A stretch of 64,000 bases of DNA from NCBI GenBank assembly GCA_002086835.1, contig MVIG01000009.1, forward strand, positions 124,001 through 188,000, given 5' to 3'. A program made the position numbers and the translations under genes. The first letter of the stretch is position 1. The number at the start of each line of letters is the position of its first letter. This DNA is from Mycolicibacterium porcinum. GTDB lineage: Bacteria > Actinomycetota > Actinomycetes > Mycobacteriales > Mycobacteriaceae. Shown here one piece after another: positions 1 to 9,466 of this stretch. The notes beneath the pieces were generated by a model. The model saw nothing but the letters and a program-made list of their open reading frames with translations. It searched no databases and was not told the DNA's origin.

Positions 1-3000
1 GGGTACTGGCTCAACGCCGCCCCGGCCAGGATCAGTCCGCCCGCCGACACCCCAACGGTCAGCCTCTCGCACCAGCTGTCGCGTTCACGCAGCAGATAGC
101 GCAACCCCAGCGCGCTGCCGGCGACCAGTAACCCCGGCAGGCCGGAGATCGCCGTCCCGACCGCTAGTACGCCCGCCCCGGCGAGCAACGGGGACGGTTG
201 CCACGGCCGGGGCGGATCGAGATCCGGATTGCGGCGGCGGGCCGGCCACAGCGCCAGCAGGGCGAGTACCGGCAGCAACGCGAGCCCGCCGATCAACCCG
301 ATGCGGTACGGCCGGTTCGAGGGGAACGACAGCGTCACGGTGTCGGCGCCGCCGGCCGGGACCACCCAACCCTGCTGCCAGCCGTTGACCTTGACCGGGG
401 TCAGCTCGGTGCCGTCGGCGGTGCGGGCGATCCAGCCCGGGTTGACGCTTTCGGGAACCACCAGGACGCGTCTGTCGGTGCCGGCCGGCAGCTGAACCTG
501 CCGATGATCGGGTGACCACACCGGGGTTTCGACGGGAGTTGTTGTCGCCGTGCGTAGTTGGTCGGCCACGGGGGTGTTCAGGACGACGCCGTCGACGACG
601 AACGCCGCGCCCGGGCTGACCAGCAGTTCCTGTTGACCGGCCGGAAGGGCGATCGGCCCGGTCCGGCAGGGGCGTGCCGCGATGGGATCACCGCCGAGCA
701 GGGCGCCCACGGTGGTGCGCACCGAGGTCTGGACGAACTGCCCGGCCACACCGATGATCGGACCCTGCCCGCATGGAAGTGACACTGTCCGTTTGCGATT
801 GGCGGCGGCGTCGGCCGCGGCGATGGGCTTGCCGTGGACATCGAGCACGGTCAGCTCGGCCAATCCGGGCGGCTTGAGCTGATCGAAACCCAGCGAGGTG
901 CGGTCGATGATGTCGTTCCATCCCAACAACGACACCGTGATGGTGTCCGTCACCCGCGGTTTGAGCTTCGCCGTCTGGACTTCGCTGTTGCCCGCCAGTT
1001 TGTGCATCTGTGGACCGTCGCCGAGGTCGATCGCCACCTGTGTCGGGTGTGCCGGTGGTTGGGTGGCGCCCGGATCGATCCGGAGCGCGCCGACCTCGGT
1101 CGGAGCCGGCAATTTCAGCGTCAGCGTGGGCGGCGCCTTGAACTGGACGACGCGTTGCGGTGCGGTCCAGGACGTCCGCGGGTCGCCGTCGGTGGCGGCG
1201 TAGGACGACCCGAGTACGTCGATCGGGTCGGCGTCACCGCTGGCGCGGGTGGTCCCGGGTTGGGCGACCAGGTCGGCCAGTTGAGGTCCCTGCCGCGCTC
1301 GGATCCACACAGTCGGCTCGACATCGGTGGCGGTGGGCACCGTCAGCGTGCGGCTCAGGTTCACGGGCTCCTCGGAGGCCAGCGCCAGCGCCGCCGCGCA
1401 CCGTATCCCGACCGGACTGTCCGCACACCCTGACCGGCCGAGCAGTTCGGTCCCCAGATCCCATTGAGCGACAACGGAATCGGCGGGGGGAGCGGGAACC
1501 TCGACGGTGTGCCGCAGGTTGATGGGGTGCGCGAAGCCCGATGCGTCGTACTGGGTCACCGACAGGTCGGTGATGCCGAACTGCACACCGGCCGAACCGT
1601 CGTCGGTGGCGACCGCGGTGATCCGCACCCACGGTGTCTCGCCGACCGGCAGTGGCACGGTCAACTGCTGTCCCGGGGTGTCGAAACGCAGGCTGCTGGT
1701 GCCGGTCGCGGTCGCCACCTCGATGCGGCGCACCTGCGCGCCGACGGCGGTCGCGCTCGGGGTGATGGTCAGCGTGGCATTGGTGACCGGGTGATCGAAA
1801 TCGACCTGAAGCCACTGGCCGACGGCGGCCTGGAGGGCGTTGGAGACCCACGACGTCGAACCGTCGTTGTCGATCGCCGCGGCAGGCCCGGTGGCCGGTG
1901 CCACGTTGGGCAGCGCCGTGGAGTCCGCCGCCGAACTCGAGACGGAAACGCGTCCGCCGTTCCACTTGCCGTACACCGACGCGGCGCCGTCGGACGGATA
2001 GTCCGGAACCCGGTTGTGGGTGTGCCGGGCATCGTCGGGGCCGCGGATCGCCGAGGCATGGTCGTCGACACGGCCGTAGTCGATCTCTCGGGCAGTGGGG
2101 GTGTCGGTGACGATGACGCCGGCAGACCCGCGCGGCTGCACCTGCAGACCGGCCCGCTCGGCGTCGGCGGACAGCAGCATCGGGCCCAGCGGGGGCAGGC
2201 CGGCCAGGCGACGCCGCTCGTCCAGGCGCAGCAGTGCTTCGGGCGCACCGGCCACCCGCGTCATCGCGTCGGCGCCGACGAGGTACGGGGCAGCCGGGTT
2301 CTTTCCGCCGGTGTCGACCCGGTAGATCTCGACGGCCGGGTACCGCGGCCGCAGACCGCTGTCGGCGACGAAGCCTTCGAGCGTCCCGGGTCCGATCGGA
2401 TCGCCGAACTCCGCCACCTTCGTCAGTCCGGGTGAACCCTCGATCGACCGGTGCACCAGCACGGGGCGGGCCGACCGGGACACGTCGGGATCGAGGTCAT
2501 TGCGCAGCACGACGTAGGAAATACCTTGGCGGGCAAGGCTGTCGGCCAGCCCCGCCGAGGGGCGCCCGGCAGCGAACAGCCGCTGCACCGAGTCGAGGGC
2601 GCGGATGGTCTCCGGCGGGGTCAGCGGGATCGAATCGCGCACGCCCCACGGGCTGGAGCCGAGCACCTGCAACGGCTCGTCGTGGCTGTTGCCCCACGTC
2701 TGGGTGGCGAACGGCGCGCCGGGAGCCACCAGTACCCGGCCCCGCTCCGTGTTGTGCTCGTCGAGCCAGTCTGCGGTGTCGTGCCAGTACTGCGGGATCG
2801 CGGTGAACGTCCCGGCCGGGGCGATGCGGCCGGTCCAGGCCAGCGAGGTTCCGGCGGCCATGGCGGCGAGGATCACGATCGCCACCGCGATCCGCTTGTC
2901 GCGTTCGGGCCGGGCGAACGCCCGCACCCACATCGGCCTCGGCGCCGTGCCCGGCAACGGAATCCGGCCCAACAGATGTGCCAGGCCCAGCGCCAGCGGC

Positions 3001-4118
3001 AGCCGCAACACCGGATCGAGCTTCGCCAGGTTGCGCAGCGGCGTGCCCGTTCCATCCAGGAAGTCCTGAACGGCCGCGCCCACCGGGGAGCCCAGCCCAC
3101 CGGAGTAGCCCAGGGCCAGCAGCACCACGCCGATCAACAGCATGGTGATCAGCCGGCCCCGGGCCGGCATCGAGCGCAACGCCAGGCCAGCCAGCCCGGC
3201 GGCGGCGATCAGCGTCGTCGCCAGCACCGCGACCGTGCTCGTCACCAGCGAGGCCGCCGCGGTGGCGGTCGACGCCACGAACGGGGTCCAGGTATGGGTA
3301 CCGCGCAGCATCTCGGTCAGCGACATCCACTGCGTGGTCACGCCCGACGATTCGATGAAGTCGAGGAACGGCGGGCTGATGCGGCCCAGCATGACCAGCG
3401 CGACGATCCACCAGGTGACGGCCAGGGCCGTGCAGCCGAACCACCACGCGGTGAATCGCCACCACAACCGGTTCGGCCGGTGGCACGCCCACCAGATGAG
3501 CGCGGCCAGGCAGCCGGTCAGCGTGGCGAAGGCGTTCACCGCACCCATCAGTGCCACCGCACCCGCTGACCTCGCGGCCATGAGTCGGAGGTTCCGGTCG
3601 CCCCGACCGGATGTCGCAGCCGACGCGGCTCCGCGGAACGCCAGGATGACCGGCAACAGCACCCACGGCGCCAGCATCATCGGCAGGGTTTCCGACGAGA
3701 TCGCGCCGAGCGTGGTGAGTACCCGCGGTGACAGCGTGAATGCCAGCGCACCGAGCACGCGCGAGCTGGTACTGCCGATGCCCAGCGCTTCAGCGACCCG
3801 CAGCACACCCCAGAAGCCGACCGTCAGCAGCAGGGCCCACCACACCCGCTGGGTCACCCAGCCGGGGACTCCGAGCAGATCACCGGCCAGGAAGAAGGTG
3901 CCGTGCGGAAACAGATAGCCGTAGGCCTGGTTCTGCGCCTGCCCGAACGGCAGATCGCTGTTCCACAGATTGAACGCCCGTGCCAGGAACCGCACCGGAT
4001 TCGCGGTCAGGTCGAGCTTTGTATCGGGTGATATCTCTCCGGGTGACTGGGCGAAAGTCAGGAGCAGTGTCGCAGCCGCGACCACCCACAGCCAGCGCCG
4101 CGACAGCGGCACGGCCAA
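1..4118 (-). CDS. aftD: Arabinofuranosyltransferase AftD (3' end cut by window edge)
   Basis: Large membrane alpha-(1->3)-arabinofuranosyltransferase of the GT-C superfamily, which adds arabinofuranose from decaprenyl-phosphoryl-arabinose to arabinogalactan and lipoarabinomannan on the periplasmic side. The minus-strand frame stays open from a TTG at 4118 (alternative GTG at 4112) to base 1, about 1372 codons. The family is about 1400 residues long, so only the last few tens of residues are missing. The N-terminus (PLSRRWLWVV..., then LTFAQSPGEISPDTKLDLT) is nearly identical to mycobacterial AftD. A polytopic membrane half is followed by a long extracytoplasmic region with discoidin-like beta segments. 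The final visible stretch is hydrophobic again, as expected for the C-terminal membrane segments. It starts 2 nt after the stop of the upstream small gene, so the two are probably co-transcribed. Next to lpqI this is the Rv0236c-Rv0237 order. Confidence 0.93.
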   Translation of the reverse strand, partial: MAVPLSRRWLWVVAAATLLLTFAQSPGEISPDTKLDLTANPVRFLARAFNLWNSDLPFGQAQNQAYGYLFPHGTFFLAGDLLGVPGWVTQRVWWALLLTVGFWGVLRVAEALGIGSTSSRVLGALAFTLSPRVLTTLGAISSETLPMMLAPWVLLPVILAFRGAASAATSGRGDRNLRLMAARSAGAVALMGAVNAFATLTGCLAALIWWACHRPNRLWWRFTAWWFGCTALAVTWWIVALVMLGRISPPFLDFIESSGVTTQWMSLTEMLRGTHTWTPFVASTATAAASLVTSTVAVLATTLIAAAGLAGLALRSMPARGRLITMLLIGVVLLALGYSGGLGSPVGAAVQDFLDGTGTPLRNLAKLDPVLRLPLALGLAHLLGRIPLPGTAPRPMWVRAFARPERDKRIAVAIVILAAMAAGTSLAWTGRIAPAGTFTAIPQYWHDTADWLDEHNTERGRVLVAPGAPFATQTWGNSHDEPLQVLGSSPWGVRDSIPLTPPETIRALDSVQRLFAAGRPSAGLADSLARQGISYVVLRNDLDPDVSRSARPVLVHRSIEGSPGLTKVAEFGDPIGPGTLEGFVADSGLRPRYPAVEIYRVDTGGKNPAAPYLVGADAMTRVAGAPEALLRLDERRRLAGLPPLGPMLLSADAERAGLQVQPRGSAGVIVTDTPTAREIDYGRVDDHASAIRGPDDARHTHNRVPDYPSDGAASVYGKWNGGRVSVSSSAADSTALPNVAPATGPAAAIDNDGSTSWVSNALQAAVGQWLQVDFDHPVTNATLTITPSATAVGAQVRRIEVATATGTSSLRFDTPGQQLTVPLPVGETPWVRITAVATDDGSAGVQFGITDLSVTQYDASGFAHPINLRHTVEVPAPPADSVVAQWDLGTELLGRSGCADSPVGIRCAAALALASEEPVNLSRTLTVPTATDVEPTVWIRARQGPQLADLVAQPGTTRASGDADPIDVLGSSYAATDGDPRTSWTAPQRVVQFKAPPTLTLKLPAPTEVGALRIDPGATQPPAHPTQVAIDLGDGPQMHKLAGNSEVQTAKLKPRVTDTITVSLLGWNDIIDRTSLGFDQLKPPGLAELTVLDVHGKPIAAADAAANRKRTVSLPCGQGPIIGVAGQFVQTSVRTTVGALLGGDPIAARPCRTGPIALPAGQQELLVSPGAAFVVDGVVLNTPVADQLRTATTTPVETPVWSPDHRQVQLPAGTDRRVLVVPESVNPGWIARTADGTELTPVKVNGWQQGWVVPAGGADTVTLSFPSNRPYRIGLIGGLALLPVLALLALWPARRRNPDLDPPRPWQPSPLLAGAGVLAVGTAISGLPGLLVAGSALGLRYLLRERDSWCERLTVGVSAGGLILAGAALSQY

Positions 4119-4119
4119 G

Positions 4120-4293
4120 TCAGGACCGGTCGCCGTACTCGACCCGGTTGAGCACCGATGACGCCGGGTCGCCCGCTTGCAGCGGAGGCTTCGTGTCCTG
4201 CTGCACCATCAGCGTCACACCGAAGACGGCTGCCGCCCCCAACAGCAGGCCGACGACAATGCTGGCCGCGGAGGGAATGACGAACCGGTTCAC
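4120..4293 (-). CDS. Small DUF2613 membrane/secreted protein (Rv0236A-like)
   Basis: A 57-residue protein beginning with GTG and reading VNRFVIPSAASIVVGLLLGA... A hydrophobic segment at about residues 5-30 is followed by a short polar tail ending in LNRVEYGDRS. It matches the short DUF2613 protein found immediately upstream of aftD in mycobacteria (Rv0236A in M. tuberculosis). Its TGA is separated by 1 nt from the TTG start of aftD, so translation is probably coupled. The function is unknown. Conserved linkage suggests an accessory role for AftD, but that is inference. The segment may be an uncleaved signal anchor, because no clear signal peptidase site is visible. Confidence 0.85.
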   Translation of the reverse strand: MNRFVIPSAASIVVGLLLGAAAVFGVTLMVQQDTKPPLQAGDPASSVLNRVEYGDRS

Positions 4294-4382
4294 CCGGCCA
4301 ACCTAGCACGGCGATACCCCGAATCCGTGTGAGGAGGACCTGGGGCGACACGCAGGGAATCGATTACCGCCTATTCAGCGGC

Positions 4383-4388
4383 TAAGGT
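4383..4388 (+). promoter_or_regulatory. Candidate -10 (TAAGGT) for leaderless lpqI
   Basis: TAAGGT fits the mycobacterial TANNNT -10 consensus and lies 8 nt before the ATG of lpqI. No Shine-Dalgarno sequence is visible upstream, so the mRNA may start at the ATG. Confidence 0.4.
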
Positions 4389-4396
4389 CGGGGCCC

Positions 4397-5536
4397 ATGG
4401 CTTCACCGCGTCTCGTCGCAACTTTCGCAGCGTTGTCCGGTCTGTTGCTGGCGTGCTCCCCGAGCACCCCGGCGCCCGAGTCTCAATCCTCGGAGACGAA
4501 GCCACTGTCGACCCATGCGCCACTACCGGCCGCGCCGGTGTGCGATCTGGCTGCTCTGTCGCCCCGCGACAAGCTGGCCCAGCTGCTGACCGTCGGCATC
4601 AAAGATGCGGCCGATGCCCGTTCCGTGGTGTCCGAGCAGCACGTCGGCGGCATCATGATCGGCAGCTGGACCGACCTGTCCATGCTCAGCGACGGCTCCC
4701 TGCCGGATATCTCGGCGGCCGGCCCGCTGCCGCTCGCCGTCACCGTGGACGAGGAGGGCGGCCGGGTGTCACGGCTCGCCTCGCTGATCGGTGAGCAGCC
4801 GTCGGCGCGGGTGCTGGCCCAGACCAAGTCCGTCGACGAGGTGTACGGCATCGCGCTGGAGCGCGGGAAGAAGATGCGCGACCTCGGGATCACCGTCGAC
4901 TTCGCGCCCGTCGTCGACGTCACCTCGGACGCCGACGACACCGTCATCGGTGACCGGTCCTTCGGCGACGACCCGGCCAAGGTCACCGAGTACGCCGGTG
5001 CCTATGCCCGCGGCCTGCGCGAGGCCGGGGTGCTGCCGGTGCTCAAGCACTTCCCCGGCCACGGCCATGGTTCGGGCGACTCACACACCGCCGGTGTCGT
5101 CACCACCCCGCCGCTGGCGGAACTGCAGAACAACGACCTGGTGCCCTACCGCACCCTGACCACTCAGGCCCCGGTCGCCGTGATGGTCGGACACCTGGAG
5201 GTGCCCGGTCTGACGGGAACGGATCCGGCGAGCCTCAGCCCCGCGGCATATGACCTGCTGCGCTCGGGCAACTACGGCGGACCCGCCTTCAACGGCGTCA
5301 TCTACACCGACGACCTGTCCAGCATGGCTGCGATCAACCAGCGCTACGGCGTGGCGGCGGCGGTGCTCAAGGCACTACAGGCCGGGGCCGACAATGCGCT
5401 GTGGATCACCACCGATGAGGTGCCCGCGGTGCTGGACGGCCTCGAGAAGGCCCTGGCCGACGGCCAGCTGAACCAGGCGGCCGTGGATGCCGCGGTGCAG
5501 CGGAACATCGACGCCAAGGGCGGCGTGCACTGCTAG
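4397..5536 (+). CDS. lpqI: Lipoprotein beta-N-acetylhexosaminidase LpqI (GH3)
   Basis: A glycoside hydrolase family 3 enzyme of the NagZ type that releases N-acetylglucosamine from muropeptide-derived disaccharides during cell-wall recycling. The N-terminus is a lipoprotein signal peptide with lipobox LLAC (lipidated Cys20), followed by a Ser/Pro-rich linker, so it should be anchored outside the membrane. The NagZ signature KHFPGHGHGSGDSH starts at Lys217 and contains the mobile His/Asp catalytic loop. The nucleophile region YTDDLSS has Asp305/Asp306. Its 379 residues are normal for LpqI. It is monocistronic and convergent with the decarboxylase operon end 15 nt downstream. The position next to aftD matches Rv0237. 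Confidence 0.93.
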   Translation: MASPRLVATFAALSGLLLACSPSTPAPESQSSETKPLSTHAPLPAAPVCDLAALSPRDKLAQLLTVGIKDAADARSVVSEQHVGGIMIGSWTDLSMLSDGSLPDISAAGPLPLAVTVDEEGGRVSRLASLIGEQPSARVLAQTKSVDEVYGIALERGKKMRDLGITVDFAPVVDVTSDADDTVIGDRSFGDDPAKVTEYAGAYARGLREAGVLPVLKHFPGHGHGSGDSHTAGVVTTPPLAELQNNDLVPYRTLTTQAPVAVMVGHLEVPGLTGTDPASLSPAAYDLLRSGNYGGPAFNGVIYTDDLSSMAAINQRYGVAAAVLKALQAGADNALWITTDEVPAVLDGLEKALADGQLNQAAVDAAVQRNIDAKGGVHC

Positions 5537-5551
5537 TGGTCAGTAGTGCGG

Positions 5552-7003
5552 TTACCACACCACGGTGACGACCTCGAGGTGTGGATCCGAGGCGCTGATC
5601 GGATTGCCGGCCCCGCGTAGCGCCCGCAACAGTGTGATGACGTCGGCGGTGATCCGTTCGCCCGGCATCACCAGGGGGATTCCGGGCGGGTAGGGCGTGA
5701 TGGCCTCGGCCGCGACGCGGTCGGTGGCCCGGTGCAACGGCACGGTGTCGGTCTCGGCGAAGAACGCTTCCCGCGGGGTCAGCACGGTCTCGGCGCGATG
5801 GGCGAGCAGGTCGGCGATCAGGGTGTCGTCGTGGGACCCGGCAGTCGCTTCCCCGGCCCAGGCGGCCACCTCGGCGAATCCGTCGGCCAACCGATCCATG
5901 TCGGCGTCGGTGTTACCGATGGTGCTGATGCACAACACATGCCCGGCACCGCTGAGTTCAGGCTGCACGCCGTGCAGTTTGTTGAGGCGGGCGACGATGT
6001 CGCGGGCGTCGGCCGCCAGATCACGCGTCCCGATCAGCAACTTGGTCTCGTCGAGCTGATGGAATCCCGTGCCGGGTCCGGTGGCATCCGCCGCCCGCAG
6101 CACCCGCAGACCCTTGATGGTCTCCAGCCTGGCCGCCGCCCGGCGAGCCCGGTCCAGCGCGGCGCCGAGCAACTCGCTGCCCTGGGTCATCATCTGCCGG
6201 CGGGCCAGATCGATCGAGGCCATGATCGCGAAATGCGGGCTCGTGGTCTGGATGAGCTGCAGCGACCGGCGCACCGTCACCGGGTCCAGCGCGGCCGGGT
6301 CCACATGCAGGACGGCAGCCTGGCTCAGCCCCGACAAGACCTTGTGCACCGATTGCACGGTGGCCACCGCGCCGGCCTGCTCGGCGGGCACCGGAAGCTC
6401 TGGGTGGAACGCGAAATGCGGGGAGTGCGCGCCGTCGACCAGCAAGCGGGCCCCGGCGCGGCGGCACACCTCGGCCAGCGCCGCGACGTCGGCAGTGGTG
6501 CCGTAATACGTCGGGTGCAGGGCCCACAGGGCCTTGGCCTGGCTTGCGGCCAAAGCCTTTTCGACCACATCGGAATCCAGTCCGTGCGCGATGCCGAACC
6601 GCGGATCCCAGCGGGGCTCCAGCCAGACCGGGCGCGCCCCCACCTGCACCAGTCCGGCGAGCACGGACTTGTGCGCATTGCGCTGAACCAGCACGGGTTC
6701 ACCGGGACGTAGTGCCGACAGTGCCACGGCGATGTTCCCGCTGGTCGATCCCTGCACCAGGATGAAGCTCTGCCCGACGCTCCAGGCGTCGGCGATCAGC
6801 TGTTCGGCGGCCAGGATCGGCCCTTCGGGACAGTGCAGGGTGTCGGTGTCGGGAAGGTTGTTCAGGTCGATCGCCGCGATGTGATCGCGAAACCAGGGAT
6901 CGAGGGTGCGCCCGCCTTTGTGACCGGGACTGTACAGCGGTGCCTGGTCGCGTTCGACGAAGGCCCGCAACGCCTCCAAAAGCGGTGCGGCGTCATGGTT
7001 CAC
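5552..7003 (-). CDS. Orn/Lys/Arg decarboxylase-family PLP enzyme
   Basis: A fold-type I PLP enzyme of the major Orn/Lys/Arg decarboxylase family, in the short (483-residue) form typical of Bacillus SpeA-like proteins, without the N-terminal wing domain of enterobacterial enzymes. The YSPGHKGG start motif is at about residues 24-31, the QGSTSGN phosphate-binding loop at about 84, the cofactor Asp in VDGAHSP (Asp190), and the Schiff-base Lys in SVHKVLSG (Lys221). The substrate cannot be told from the sequence. GTG start at 7003 overlaps the stop of the upstream amidohydrolase (GTGA), so it is the last gene of a five-gene minus-strand operon. The context with a glutamine-synthetase-like ligase, transaminase and APC permease points to amine or basic amino-acid metabolism. 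Confidence 0.85.
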   Translation of the reverse strand: MNHDAAPLLEALRAFVERDQAPLYSPGHKGGRTLDPWFRDHIAAIDLNNLPDTDTLHCPEGPILAAEQLIADAWSVGQSFILVQGSTSGNIAVALSALRPGEPVLVQRNAHKSVLAGLVQVGARPVWLEPRWDPRFGIAHGLDSDVVEKALAASQAKALWALHPTYYGTTADVAALAEVCRRAGARLLVDGAHSPHFAFHPELPVPAEQAGAVATVQSVHKVLSGLSQAAVLHVDPAALDPVTVRRSLQLIQTTSPHFAIMASIDLARRQMMTQGSELLGAALDRARRAAARLETIKGLRVLRAADATGPGTGFHQLDETKLLIGTRDLAADARDIVARLNKLHGVQPELSGAGHVLCISTIGNTDADMDRLADGFAEVAAWAGEATAGSHDDTLIADLLAHRAETVLTPREAFFAETDTVPLHRATDRVAAEAITPYPPGIPLVMPGERITADVITLLRALRGAGNPISASDPHLEVVTVVW

Positions 7004-8184
7004 AGCGAGTAGACCCGCTCGGCGTTGTGCACGCCGATCATGTCGACGATGCGGATCGCATCGGTCTCACTGCAGTCCCCGGTCCGGACCCACTCACCCA
7101 GTGTCAATCCCATGGTGCGGCGCCACAACACCGAACCCAGCAGGTGCAACTCGGGTGGGCCGAACGCGTCCGAGGAGTACAGCTGTTTGGCGAACGGAGC
7201 GGTCTCGAGTGCCTCGGCGACCACCGCGTTCGAGCGGGCACCGAGATAGTTGATGGCAAGGCCGACATCGAAATTCACGTGGTCGAAGGCCTGGGCCAGG
7301 TAACCGGCCTGGCGGTGGAACGGGTAACAGTGCAGCAACAGCACGGGAACCGGAGCCATGGTGCGCAGCAACGGCAGCAACAGCATCGGGTCGGTGCGGT
7401 GCAGATCCAGATCACGGTCGCCGAACCCGACGTGGACCTGGATGGGCAGCCCGTGGTCGGCGGCCTCGTGCACCCCGAACGCGATCAGCACCGGGCTGTC
7501 CACCCGCTGTGAGTCCCTGCCCGCCAGGTCCTGGGCGTGCTCGATCACCTGCTGATCGGAGGGCCGGGACCAGTCGATGTCGAACGATGAGCGGTAGGCC
7601 GCAATTGTCTTGGTACCCACGATGTCCCGGGAGTCCGCCGCTTCCGACAGCGCTGACCGGAAGGCGCCGGGAAAATCCTCGGGGCTGGTGCCGGACTCGA
7701 GAAGGTCCTGCGCCAACTGCTCCAGACGCAGGATCTCCGAAGACGGACGGCCGCTGAGTTCGGTGAGTCGCTGCGGGGTGGTGATGAGATCGCCCTGGAA
7801 TCCGGTGTCGACGATCCAGCGTTCGACCCCGGCCGGCGGCAGCATCAGCGCGGCCAGCTCATCGGGTGAGTATTCGCTGCGGCGTTTCCAGTAGGTGTCG
7901 GCGTCGGCGTGGGTGGGCAGGCCGAGAACCGGTGCGCACCAACGCCGGATCGACAGCCCGAGCGGCGAGTCGAACTGCGTCATGAAGTCCGGTATCGGGT
8001 CGGTGGACCCTTCGTTGATCGATGCCTCGAAGCCGGCCCGGTCGACGGGCTTGTGGAACGTTCCGTGCACGTGGTGGTCGATCAGCCGGATCTTGTGCAG
8101 ATGCTCGGCGAGCGCGTCGGGCACCATGTCGTGGACCCCGTCGAACACGTCGATCGTCGGGACGGCGATGTCACCATCCGGCAT
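7000..8184 (-). CDS. Amidohydrolase-family protein (amidohydrolase 2 / FluG N-domain-like)
   Basis: A 394-residue TIM-barrel metal hydrolase of the amidohydrolase 2 type. Metal-binding motif DHHVHG lies about residue 30. QVHVGFGD (His), LLLHCYPF (His) and SSDAFGPPE (Asp) supply the remaining expected ligands. The ATG at 8184 is chosen because it starts the conserved protein and follows a good GAGGAGG ribosome-binding site. Frame upstream of it is out of register with the conserved aminotransferase gene. It overlaps that gene by 14 nt and the decarboxylase by 4 nt. Related amidohydrolases occur fused to or next to glutamine-synthetase-like domains (FluG type), and here a GS-like gene is in the same operon. 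The likely substrate is an amide or gamma-glutamyl compound; this is inference. Confidence 0.8.
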   Translation of the reverse strand: MPDGDIAVPTIDVFDGVHDMVPDALAEHLHKIRLIDHHVHGTFHKPVDRAGFEASINEGSTDPIPDFMTQFDSPLGLSIRRWCAPVLGLPTHADADTYWKRRSEYSPDELAALMLPPAGVERWIVDTGFQGDLITTPQRLTELSGRPSSEILRLEQLAQDLLESGTSPEDFPGAFRSALSEAADSRDIVGTKTIAAYRSSFDIDWSRPSDQQVIEHAQDLAGRDSQRVDSPVLIAFGVHEAADHGLPIQVHVGFGDRDLDLHRTDPMLLLPLLRTMAPVPVLLLHCYPFHRQAGYLAQAFDHVNFDVGLAINYLGARSNAVVAEALETAPFAKQLYSSDAFGPPELHLLGSVLWRRTMGLTLGEWVRTGDCSETDAIRIVDMIGVHNAERVYSL

Positions 8185-9466
8185 AGCGCGCAACCTCCTC
8201 GGAATCGACCTTCCCTGCGGCGGTGTCGGCGATGGCCGCGCCGATGATCTCGGCGGCGCGGTGCGCCTCGTCCTCGGACAGTATGAGTGGCGGGGTGATC
8301 TCCAGAACGTTGCCGCCGACGTAGTACACCACCGCGCCGAGTTCCCACGCCCGGTAACTGACCTGTGCCGCGAATCGAGAGTCGGGTTCGCCGGTCGCCG
8401 GGTCGACGAGTTCCAGGCCGATGGCCAGACCGCGGCCCCGCACGTCACCGACTTGTTCGGCATCGACGGCGCGCAACGCATCCTGCAGTACCGCACCGAC
8501 TTTGGCGGCCCGCTCGGGCAGCTGTTCGGCCGTGATCGTGGCCAGCACAGCCCGGCCGGCCGCGGTGCAGATCGGATTGCCCGCGGTGGTCAGCAAGGCC
8601 GAGGCGGCCGGTTCGTCGAGCAGGTGGGCCGGGCCGACCGCTGCCGACAGCGGCAGGCCTCCACCCAGCACCTTGCCGAACGTGACGATGTCGGGCACCA
8701 CACCGTCGTGCTCGAACGCGTGCAGAGTGCCCGGCCTGCCCAGGCCCATCTTGACCTCGTCGCAGATCATCGGTACCGCGTGGCGCCGGCACAGGGCGTG
8801 CAGCTCGGCCAGGAAGCCGTCCGGCGGGACCACCAGGCCACCGTCGGACAGGATCGGTTCGACGATCAGGCATGCGATCGAACCTGTGGCCAGGTGTTGG
8901 TCTGCCAGCTTCAGGCAGGCCGCGACGTCGGCGGCGACATCACCCGAGGACGGCCGGAAAGGGTTGGGGTAAGGCAGGAAAGCTGCATCGGGATCCGGTG
9001 CGGCGCCGGCGTCGACGTGAACTCCGGAGACTCCCATCGCGACGCCGACGCCGCCGTGGTAGCTGTGCTCGAACGCCAGCACGGTCCGTCGTCCGGTGGC
9101 GTGACGGCACGCCCGCAAGGCGACGTCGTTGGCGTCGGATCCGGCATGGCCGAGGTAGACCCGGCGCTCACCCGATCCGGGGACCAGCTTCAGCAGATCC
9201 TCGGCCAGGCCGACCGAATCAGGATGCACCGCCGACAGACCGCCGGAACCCGGCGCGCTGCGAACGGCCCGGCTGACCGCCTCGACGACCGCGGGATGTC
9301 CGTGTCCGAGACCGGATGCGGTCCAGGTGGCCGACAGGTCGAGCAGTTCCCGGCCATCGGGGGTGACCAAGGTGCAGCCGTGGCCGGAGACGACCTCCAG
9401 CGGGAAGAACCGGAGCTTTTCGATCCCGGCGATGGCGACTTCGTCGCGGGCGTAGAGCGTGTTCAC
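8171..9466 (-). CDS. Class III aminotransferase (PLP)
   Basis: A 431-residue fold-type I class III aminotransferase, the family of 4-aminobutyrate, putrescine and beta-alanine transaminases. Visible motifs are SATWTASGLGHGHP near the N-terminus, GSDANDVALR for phosphate binding, EHSYHGG, CDEVKMGLGRPG with the pyridine-N Asp, and TFGKVLGGGLPL with the Schiff-base Lys. The length is typical. GTG start at 9466 overlaps the permease stop by 4 nt (GTGA). In the operon it would transfer the amino group of an imported or decarboxylated amine to a keto acid, similar to PuuE in putrescine use. The substrate is not determined by sequence. Confidence 0.87.
   Translation of the reverse strand: MNTLYARDEVAIAGIEKLRFFPLEVVSGHGCTLVTPDGRELLDLSATWTASGLGHGHPAVVEAVSRAVRSAPGSGGLSAVHPDSVGLAEDLLKLVPGSGERRVYLGHAGSDANDVALRACRHATGRRTVLAFEHSYHGGVGVAMGVSGVHVDAGAAPDPDAAFLPYPNPFRPSSGDVAADVAACLKLADQHLATGSIACLIVEPILSDGGLVVPPDGFLAELHALCRRHAVPMICDEVKMGLGRPGTLHAFEHDGVVPDIVTFGKVLGGGLPLSAAVGPAHLLDEPAASALLTTAGNPICTAAGRAVLATITAEQLPERAAKVGAVLQDALRAVDAEQVGDVRGRGLAIGLELVDPATGEPDSRFAAQVSYRAWELGAVVYYVGGNVLEITPPLILSEDEAHRAAEIIGAAIADTAAGKVDSEEVARYAGW

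Noticed and set aside
2497..3666. A 389-codon minus-strand frame within aftD
   Set aside because: It is an out-of-register frame; the true aftD frame is open through the whole interval and matches the family from its N-terminus.
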